Source: an uncultured Eubacteriales bacterium
GTDB taxonomy: Bacteria > Bacillota > Clostridia > Lachnospirales > Lachnospiraceae
DNA length: 5,329 nucleotides
NCBI GenBank assembly: GCA_900321525.1
Contig: ONWL01000154.1
Span: 1-5,329 of the forward strand
Direction: 5' to 3'
Each line of letters starts with the position of its first letter. The stretch's first letter is position 1. Shown piece by piece: positions 1-4,742 of the stretch. The translations under genes were made by a program, and so were the position numbers. The notes beneath the pieces are model-generated. The model did no database searches and had not been told where the DNA came from. It saw only the letters and a program-made list of their open reading frames with translations.

Positions 1-4
1 TTAT

Positions 5-33
5 TTCTAAAATGCCCTGCTGGTGTTTATAAT
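5..33 (+). promoter_or_regulatory. Putative sigma-A promoter of the sugar ABC transporter operon
   Basis: A perfect TATAAT -10 hexamer lies at 28-33. The matching -35 position 17 bp upstream (5-10, TTCTAA) is weak, with three of six consensus bases. Transcription would start near base 40, giving a leader of about 139 nt before the binding-protein gene. The weak -35 suggests either help from an activator or low basal activity. No clear catabolite-responsive element was seen in the window upstream of the gene, but only about 30 bp of upstream DNA is available. Confidence 0.45.
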
Positions 34-46
34 AGAACTATCAGAA

Positions 47-154
47 AACAGCAAAGAAAAAACTGCAATAGGATTTTCCTATGACAGAACAAATGCTTAC
101 TGGGAATCCAACAGGAGGAGAACGGGGATTCAGTAACGAAGCATCTTTGCTGTT
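47..154 (+). ncRNA. Candidate structured 5' leader RNA with a three-way junction
   Basis: Three nested helices can be drawn by eye. P1 pairs 47-57 (AACAGCAAAGA) with 144-154 (TCTTTGCTGTT), 11 perfect base pairs. P2 is 68-73 with 77-82 (ATAGGA, loop TTT, TCCTAT). P3 is 97-109 with 126-136: TTACT pairs with AGTAA and GAATCC with GGATTC, with a two-base GG bulge at 102-103 and a 16-nt loop at 110-125. P1 closes a junction containing P2 and P3, begins a few bases after the inferred transcription start, and ends 10 nt before the ribosome binding site. This is the usual place and form for a cis-regulatory RNA controlling a downstream transporter. I do not recognise it as a known riboswitch class. 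Function is inference; the complementarity is directly visible. Confidence 0.4.
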
Positions 155-164
155 GGTAAGAAAA

Positions 165-170
165 AGGAGG
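165..170 (+). promoter_or_regulatory. Ribosome binding site of the binding-protein gene
   Basis: A perfect AGGAGG lies 8 nt before the ATG at 179, in an A-rich, probably unpaired stretch. It fixes the start of the lipoprotein gene at 179, which also puts a proper signal peptide at the N-terminus. Confidence 0.85.
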
Positions 171-178
171 ATTCTATT

Positions 179-1513
179 ATGAAAGCAAAAAAGATTACAG
201 CGTTGGCATTGGCTGTTTTGATGGCAGGTTCTGTGTTTGCAGGATGTGGCAGTAAGACAGAGTCAGGAACAGAGTCTGGAGCAGCATCCGGTAAGACTGC
301 TTCTACTGGAAAAGTTTACTACTTAAACTTCAAACCAGAGCAGGCTGAGCAGTGGGTAGAACTGGCAAAGACTTATACAGATGAGACTGGGGTACAGGTA
401 GATGTACAGACAGCAGCTTCCGGTACATATGAGTCCACATTGAAGTCTGAAATGGCAAAGGATGAGGCACCTACTTTATTCCAGGTAAATGGTCCGGTAG
501 GTTTGGCTTCATGGAAGGATTATTGCTATGACCTTTCTGACAGTGCAGTATACAAAGACATTGCAAGTGATGATTACGTGTTAAAAGAAGGAGATGCAGT
601 AAAAGGCATTGCTTATGTAATTGAAACATATGGTATCATTTACAATAAGGCACTGTTAAATGACTATTTTGCATTGGATGATGCAGTGATCACTTCTATT
701 GATGAACTGAACAATTTTGAAGCATTAAAGGCTGTAGCAGAAGATATTCAGGCTCGTAAGGATGAGCTTGGTGTAGAAGGTGCATTTACTTCTGCAGGTA
801 TGGATTCTTCTTCTGACTGGAGATTTAAGACCCATTTGGCAAATTTGCCGATTTCAGATGGCATCAGTTCTACAGATGCCATTAAGGGAACTTATCTGGA
901 TAACTATAAGGCGATCTGGGATCTGTATATCAACAATGCAACCTGTGAGCCATCTATGTTGTCTTCCAAGACAGGCGAAGATGCTGCTTCTGAGTTTGCG
1001 CTGGGTGAGGCTGTCTTCTATCAGAATGGTACCTGGGCATACAACGACATCAAAGATATGGAAGTAGCAGATGAAGATATGGGTATGCTGCCAATCTACA
1101 TCGGTGGTGAGGATGAAGAAAATGAAGGTCTGTGTACCGGTTCTGAAAACTACTGGTGTGTCAACAGCAAGGCTTCTGAAGAAGACATTCAGGCTACATT
1201 AGACTTCTTACAGTGGGTTGTAGAGAGTGACGCAGGGCGTGATATGCTGGCAAATGAGATGGGATTTGTAACTCCATTTACCACATTTGACGAGTATCTG
1301 CCATCCAATCCTCTGGTAGCTGCAAATGATGAATATACCAAGGCTGGAAAGACTGCTGTATCCTGGAACTTTACAACTATGCCTTCTGAAAACTGGAAGA
1401 ATGGTGTGGGTTCTGCATTGTTAGAGTATGCACAGGGCACTGGTGACTGGGACGATGTAGTGACCGCATTCGTAGACGGATGGGCAACTGAATATCAGGC
1501 AGCAAACGAATAA
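179..1513 (+). CDS. Sugar ABC transporter substrate-binding lipoprotein (CUT1, SBP_bac_1-like)
   Basis: This 444-residue protein should be the extracytoplasmic receptor of a carbohydrate importer, capturing a sugar or oligosaccharide and delivering it to the two permeases encoded next. The N-terminus is a lipoprotein signal peptide: basic KAKK, a hydrophobic stretch at residues 6-20, and a lipobox ending A21-G22-C23, so Cys23 should be lipidated and anchor the protein to the outer membrane face. A Ser/Gly/Thr-rich linker follows to about residue 42. The mature part has the features of family 1 solute-binding proteins, including YGIIYN near residue 151 and a late aromatic stretch with SENYWCVNSKAS. 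Length is typical. The gene order binding protein, permease, permease is classic CUT1. The nearest named relatives are probably MsmE-like raffinose/stachyose/melibiose receptors, but the ligand cannot be assigned by reading. An AGGAGG site supports the start. Confidence 0.95.
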   Translation: MKAKKITALALAVLMAGSVFAGCGSKTESGTESGAASGKTASTGKVYYLNFKPEQAEQWVELAKTYTDETGVQVDVQTAASGTYESTLKSEMAKDEAPTLFQVNGPVGLASWKDYCYDLSDSAVYKDIASDDYVLKEGDAVKGIAYVIETYGIIYNKALLNDYFALDDAVITSIDELNNFEALKAVAEDIQARKDELGVEGAFTSAGMDSSSDWRFKTHLANLPISDGISSTDAIKGTYLDNYKAIWDLYINNATCEPSMLSSKTGEDAASEFALGEAVFYQNGTWAYNDIKDMEVADEDMGMLPIYIGGEDEENEGLCTGSENYWCVNSKASEEDIQATLDFLQWVVESDAGRDMLANEMGFVTPFTTFDEYLPSNPLVAANDEYTKAGKTAVSWNFTTMPSENWKNGVGSALLEYAQGTGDWDDVVTAFVDGWATEYQAANE

Positions 1514-1548
1514 TTGTAAAATTACATCAAAATGAATCGACTTGCAGA

Positions 1549-1575
1549 GGGCAGGCAGGAAGAAACTGCCTGCCC
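1549..1575 (+). promoter_or_regulatory. Intercistronic mRNA hairpin between binding protein and permease genes
   Basis: GGGCAGGCAG (1549-1558) and CTGCCTGCCC (1566-1575) form a perfect, GC-rich 10-bp stem with a 7-nt purine loop GAAGAAA. It starts 36 nt after the stop codon of the binding-protein gene. The sequence after the stem (CTGTTGTATG) has no T-run, so it is a poor intrinsic terminator. In many importer operons such a hairpin protects the 3' end of the binding-protein mRNA so the receptor is made in excess over the permeases; that role is inferred here. Partial termination remains possible. Confidence 0.7.
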
Positions 1576-1603
1576 CTGTTGTATGTGAAATTGATCCAAA
1601 ACC

Positions 1604-1610
1604 TGGAGGT
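1604..1610 (+). promoter_or_regulatory. Ribosome binding site that decides the permease 1 start
   Basis: TGGAGGT lies 4 nt before the in-frame ATG at 1615. The open frame extends upstream to a possible TTG at 1579, but that would place this ribosome binding site inside the gene and add a non-hydrophobic dozen residues. An ATG at 1611 is in another frame and soon stops. The start at 1615 gives the usual short, basic N-terminus (MEKSIKK) of a CUT1 permease. Confidence 0.75.
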
Positions 1611-1614
1611 ATGT

Positions 1615-2454
1615 ATGGAAAAGTCAATCAAAAAATATTTCCCCATATTTGTCCTTCCAACAATGATTGCATTTACCATTGGTTTTATTGCCCCATTTAT
1701 TTTGGGAATTTACCTTTCTTTCTGTAAATTCACCACAGTAATTGATGCAAAATTTGTTGGACTCAGTAATTATGTAAAAGCGTTTCAGGATCCTACCTTC
1801 CTGCATGCCGCATGGTATACGGCAGCATTTACCGTGGCGTCTGTGTTGTTGATCAATGTGCTTGCTTTCGTAGTGGCAAAATTGTTGACAAAAGGGTTTG
1901 CGGGAACGAACATATTTAGAACGGTATTTTTTATGCCAAATCTGATCGGTGGTTTGATTCTGGGTTACATTTGGCAGCTGCTGCTAAACGGTGTATTGGC
2001 ATATTTTGGAAAGACACTAACTTACACGTCTGCATATGGCTTTTGGGGATTGATTATCCTGATGCTGTGGCAGCAGGTTGGTTATATGATGATTATTTAT
2101 ATTGCGGGTATCCAGAATATTCCGGGGGATCTGGTAGAAGCAGCAGCTATCGATGGCGCTTCCAAGTGGCAGGTGTTGCGTTACATTACCATTCCCATGA
2201 TCATGCCGTCTATCACCATTTGTACGTTCCTGACGTTGACCAACGGCTTTAAACTGTTTGACCAGAACCTGGCACTGACCAATGGAGCTCCCTCCAAGAT
2301 GTCAGAAATGTTGGCTCTGAATATCTATAATACAGCCATCCGCCAGAACAATTATGCACTGGGGCAGGCAAAGGCCGTGCTGTTCTTTATTATTCTGGCA
2401 TGTGTATCTCTCATCCAGGTTCGTGTGTCCAATAAGAAGGAGGTGGAGATGTAA
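1615..2454 (+). CDS. Sugar ABC transporter permease 1 (CUT1, MalF/UgpA-like)
   Basis: This 279-residue integral membrane protein is one half of the importer channel. About six membrane segments are visible, roughly at residues 10-35, 66-90, 101-124, 142-165, 192-212 and 251-271. The hallmark EAA loop that docks to the ATPase is intact: E175-A-A-A-I-D-G181, followed by the IPMIMP segment around 193-198. This is the binding-protein-dependent transport inner-membrane domain (BPD_transp_1). Length and order fit the MalF/UgpA/MsmF type without the large extra domain of enteric MalF. The gene follows the binding protein after a 101-nt gap with a strong hairpin. Its stop codon shares one base with the next start (TAATG), so the two permeases are probably translationally coupled and made in equal amounts. 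The start was set at 1615 from the ribosome binding site. Confidence 0.94.
   Translation: MEKSIKKYFPIFVLPTMIAFTIGFIAPFILGIYLSFCKFTTVIDAKFVGLSNYVKAFQDPTFLHAAWYTAAFTVASVLLINVLAFVVAKLLTKGFAGTNIFRTVFFMPNLIGGLILGYIWQLLLNGVLAYFGKTLTYTSAYGFWGLIILMLWQQVGYMMIIYIAGIQNIPGDLVEAAAIDGASKWQVLRYITIPMIMPSITICTFLTLTNGFKLFDQNLALTNGAPSKMSEMLALNIYNTAIRQNNYALGQAKAVLFFIILACVSLIQVRVSNKKEVEM
2437..2445 (+). promoter_or_regulatory. Strong ribosome binding site of permease 2, inside permease 1
   Basis: AAGGAGGTG is a near-perfect match to the 16S anti-Shine-Dalgarno sequence and lies 8 nt before the ATG at 2454, within the last codons of permease 1. It encodes K-K-E-V of the permease 1 C-terminus at the same time. With the one-base stop/start overlap, it supports tightly coupled translation. 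Confidence 0.85.
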
Positions 2455-3320
2455 TGAAAGGCGCTAGAAGAACGAAAAACATTATTCTTGGCATTATTGG
2501 TATCCTTATCGCTGCTTACGTACTTTTTCCATTCTATCTGGTGGTAATGAACTCTTTTAAGGCTCAGACCAGCATTGTGGAAAGCCCCGTTAGTTTGGCG
2601 GGGGCATCGGTTGCACAGTTGTGGGAAAACCTGACCAAAGTTGCTTCAAATTCAAACTTCAATTTCTGGTATGCATTTGGAACTTCCGCGCTGATCACGG
2701 TGATCTCCCTGGTGTTGCTGGCGGTGTTCGGCGGAATGGCAGCCTGGGTTATCAGCCGAAACAACAAGAAAAAATGGGCGACCGCTATTTATATGGTATT
2801 TATCGCATCCATGATCATTCCGTTCCAGGTGGTAATGCTTCCTCTGATCTCCACATTCCGTGATGTGGGAAAATTTGTGGGCATCAGTATGCTTCAGTCC
2901 ATTCCGGGTATCGTATTTGCGTACTGTGGATTTGGCGGAGCCATGACCGTATTTATCCTCACCGGGTTTATCAAGGGCATCCCTTATGAGCTGGAAGAGG
3001 CGGCATCCATAGATGGCTGCTCTCCGGAAGGAACATTTTTCCGCATTATTTTCCCGCTTCTCAAACCGGTAATCACTACCGTTACTATTCTGAATGGTAT
3101 GTGGATCTGGAATGACTATCTGCTTCCGTCCCTGATGCTTGGTCAGAATGGTAAAGTGAAGACCCTTCCGGTGGCAGTGCAGGCTTTCGTTGGTTCCTAC
3201 GTAAAACAGTGGGATCTGATCCTGACCGCTGCGTTGCTGGCGATTCTTCCGATGATCATTATCTTCATGTTTGCTCAGAAGCAGATCATGAGTGGTATGG
3301 TAGAAGGCGCCGTGAAGTAA
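2454..3320 (+). CDS. Sugar ABC transporter permease 2 (CUT1, MalG/UgpE-like)
   Basis: This 288-residue membrane protein is the second channel subunit. About six hydrophobic segments are visible, near residues 10-32, 74-99, 108-131, 145-171, 199-219 and 253-274. The ATPase-docking EAA motif is present as E182-A-A-S-I-D-G188 and leads into FPLLKP at 200-205. The C-terminus QKQIMSGMVEGAVK matches the conserved end of MalG/UgpE/MsmG proteins (pattern Q..fv.G...GAVK), so the protein is complete. It is the last gene of the operon: the next 206 bp hold no gene, then a gene of the opposite strand. No ATPase gene follows, so the pair probably uses a shared MsmX/MsmK-type ATPase encoded elsewhere, which is usual for clostridial CUT1 systems (inference). 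Confidence 0.95.
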   Translation: MKGARRTKNIILGIIGILIAAYVLFPFYLVVMNSFKAQTSIVESPVSLAGASVAQLWENLTKVASNSNFNFWYAFGTSALITVISLVLLAVFGGMAAWVISRNNKKKWATAIYMVFIASMIIPFQVVMLPLISTFRDVGKFVGISMLQSIPGIVFAYCGFGGAMTVFILTGFIKGIPYELEEAASIDGCSPEGTFFRIIFPLLKPVITTVTILNGMWIWNDYLLPSLMLGQNGKVKTLPVAVQAFVGSYVKQWDLILTAALLAILPMIIIFMFAQKQIMSGMVEGAVK

Positions 3321-3329
3321 TTAAAATGG

Positions 3330-3505
3330 AAAGGCTGTCTGCCTAAGAAGACTTCAAGTTTCCATATATCCTGTGTTCGGACGGTGCTGTTGACATCCGT
3401 ACGTCTGAGTCGGATTGCATCCGCCTCCGATCGGACATATGTCACGCATAGCCGTACACACGGATACTATGGAAACTTTTTGCATTCTTAGATAGACAGC
3501 CCTTT
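3330..3505. repeat. Long imperfect palindrome between convergent genes (MITE/REP-like candidate)
   Basis: The two outer arms pair over their whole length: 3330-3340 with 3494-3505 (AAAGGCTGTCT against AGACAGCC-CTTT, one bulged C), 3343-3349 with 3485-3491 (CTAAGAA/TTCTTAG), 3356-3366 with 3468-3478 (AAGTTTCCATA against its perfect complement), then 3367-3376 with 3456-3466 with one bulge. Pairing continues inward through TGACAT (3391-3396) with ATGTCA (3439-3444) and CGGA (3411-3414) with TCCG (3426-3429), leaving a small loop. No open frame of note lies inside. A TGG triplet flanks both ends (3327-3329 and 3506-3508), a possible but weak target duplication. The ends GGCTGTCT and AGACAGCC look like transposon terminal repeats, so a non-autonomous element is plausible. 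Its place between two converging genes also suits a two-way terminator, though T-runs after the stem are poor. Confidence 0.65.
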
Positions 3506-3526
3506 TGGTTTGCATTTTTTCTGGCA

Positions 3527-4552
3527 CTATTTAATTACTTTGATCCAGCCTTCCGGCGCCTGGATGCGTCCCATCTGGATGCCGGTGAGGGTGTCATACA
3601 GTTTCTTTGTGACTGGTCCCATTTCTTCCATGCCGCTGGGCAGGCAGATTTCTTTGCCGTGATCCACGATCTTGCCCACCGGAGAGATGACTGCGGCGGT
3701 GCCGCACAAGCCGCACTCAGCGAAATCCTTCACCTCATCGAAGAATACTTCCCTCTCTTCCACTTCCAATCCCAGATACTCTCTGGCTACATAGATCAAA
3801 GAACGGCGGGTGATAGATGGCAGGATGCTGGGGGACTTGGGGGTAACGACTTTGCCGTCTTTGGTGACAAACAGGAAGTTGGCTCCGCCGGTCTCCTCTA
3901 CCTTTGTTCTGGTAGCGGCATCCAAATACATATTCTCGTCAAAGCCCTGCCTGTGAGCATCCATGATGGCATATAAGCTCATTGCGTAGTTCAGTCCTGC
4001 TTTGATGTGACCGGTTCCATGGGGAGCCGCACGGTCATAATCACAGACACGAATGGTGATGGGCTTTGCGCCGCCCTTAAAATATGGCCCTACCGGGGTG
4101 GCAAAGATGCGGAACTGATATTCATCCGCTGGTTTTACACCGATGACGGCATTGCTGCCGAACATGTAGGGGCGGATATAGAGTGTTGCGCCGGAACCAT
4201 AAGGCGGTACATAAGCTTCGTTGGCTTCGACAACAGAAACTACAGCGTCTACCCATTTGTCTTCCGGATATACCGGCATTTCCAACCGTTTACAAGTATC
4301 GCTCATGCGGGCAGCGTTCAGATCCGGTCGAAATGTCACAATATGACCGTCTTCCGTAGTGTATGCTTTCAGTCCTTCAAAACAGGTCTGTGCGTACTGA
4401 AGTACACAGGCACACTCGCTGATGGTCACGTTCGGATCCGAAGTAAGGACTCCCTCATCCCAGGCACCGTTTTTGTAGTTGGCAACAAATCTTTTGTCTG
4501 TCTGGATATAACCAAAGCCCAGACTGGACCAATCAATGTTTTTCTTTTCCAT
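3527..4552 (-). CDS. ilvE: Branched-chain amino acid aminotransferase
   Basis: This 341-residue PLP enzyme of aminotransferase class IV (BCAT, type II) reversibly moves the amino group between leucine, isoleucine or valine and 2-oxoglutarate, the last step of branched-chain amino acid synthesis and first step of their breakdown, in the cytoplasm. Visible family features in order are: QTCFEGLKAY near residues 56-64, FRPDLNAARM at 74-83, YIRPYMFGS at 125-133, GHIKAGLNYA with the Schiff-base lysine at K184, VEETGGANF with E220 in the position that binds the pyridine nitrogen, LPSITRRSL near 244-252, and GTAAVISPVG at 284-293. Length and ends are those of a complete enzyme. It stands alone, divergent from the pseudouridine synthase gene and convergent with the sugar operon, with no other branched-chain pathway gene in view. 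A C280-G-L-C283 pair is discussed in the findings. AAAGGAG upstream supports the ATG. Confidence 0.97.
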   Translation of the reverse strand: MEKKNIDWSSLGFGYIQTDKRFVANYKNGAWDEGVLTSDPNVTISECACVLQYAQTCFEGLKAYTTEDGHIVTFRPDLNAARMSDTCKRLEMPVYPEDKWVDAVVSVVEANEAYVPPYGSGATLYIRPYMFGSNAVIGVKPADEYQFRIFATPVGPYFKGGAKPITIRVCDYDRAAPHGTGHIKAGLNYAMSLYAIMDAHRQGFDENMYLDAATRTKVEETGGANFLFVTKDGKVVTPKSPSILPSITRRSLIYVAREYLGLEVEEREVFFDEVKDFAECGLCGTAAVISPVGKIVDHGKEICLPSGMEEMGPVTKKLYDTLTGIQMGRIQAPEGWIKVIK

Positions 4553-4562
4553 AATACCACGA

Positions 4563-4569
4563 CTCCTTT
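4563..4569 (-). promoter_or_regulatory. Ribosome binding site of ilvE, with a duplicated upstream copy
   Basis: Read on the minus strand, AAAGGAG lies 10 nt before the ATG at 4552, slightly longer spacing than usual. The octamer ATAAAGGA occurs here (4564-4571) and again 12 nt farther upstream (4576-4583), so a second AGGA is available as a standby site. Confidence 0.7.
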
Positions 4570-4596
4570 ATATATTCCTTTATGTATTCTTTCAAC

Positions 4597-4626
4597 AGTT
4601 TACCACTGTGAGCGGGGGAGCGTCAA
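4597..4626 (-). promoter_or_regulatory. Putative promoter of ilvE
   Basis: On the minus strand TTGACG (4621-4626, five of six consensus bases) is followed after 18 bp by TAAACT (4597-4602, four of six). Transcription would begin near 4590 and leave a leader of about 38 nt that keeps the ribosome binding site. That leader is too short for a T-box. A second, better-matching pair (TTGAAA at 4590-4595, 17 bp, TATAAA at 4567-4572) lies closer to the gene but would start transcripts after the ribosome binding site; see findings. Confidence 0.4.
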
Positions 4627-4674
4627 GATTTCCACAATAAAATGCTTTCTTAAAAAAATTCCTTATCCTGTCAC

Positions 4675-4703
4675 TTGACACAGTTTCAAAAAGATTCCAC
4701 AAT
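4675..4703 (+). promoter_or_regulatory. Putative promoter of the RluA-family gene
   Basis: A perfect TTGACA -35 (4675-4680) is followed after exactly 17 bp by CACAAT (4698-4703), four of six -10 bases. Transcription would start near 4710, leaving a leader of about 33 nt that includes the GGGGA ribosome-binding sequence at 4726-4730. The -35 sits inside a short palindrome, TGTCA-CT-TGACA (4669-4680), which could be an operator. Confidence 0.5.
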
Positions 4704-4742
4704 GAAGATACAGATAATTACGATTGGGGAAAACTTGTTATA

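Noticed and set aside
1549..1590. Rho-independent terminator after the binding-protein gene
   Set aside because: The stem is strong, but no T-run follows, and the permeases downstream clearly belong to the same operon. Kept as an intercistronic hairpin.
1579..1614. N-terminal extension of permease 1 from a TTG start at 1579
   Set aside because: It would bury the TGGAGGT ribosome binding site inside the gene and overlap the sequence right after the hairpin; ATG at 1615 gives the normal family N-terminus.
3330..3505. Integron attC site or group II intron fragment in the palindrome
   Set aside because: No paired RYYYAAC/GTTRRRY boxes of an attC site and no intron domain V pattern were found; no integrase or reverse transcriptase is nearby.
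4645..4660. CodY box upstream of ilvE
   Set aside because: The AT-rich stretch matches the 15-base CodY consensus at only about 10 positions by eye, which is expected often in such DNA.
4007..4678. 223-codon open frame on the plus strand opposite ilvE
   Set aside because: It lies antisense to the conserved ilvE coding sequence, its translation resembles no family, and it has no good ribosome binding site. It is an antisense shadow.
4553..4742. T-box leader controlling ilvE
   Set aside because: The possible leader is only about 38 nt, and no specifier stem or T-box bulge sequence is seen.
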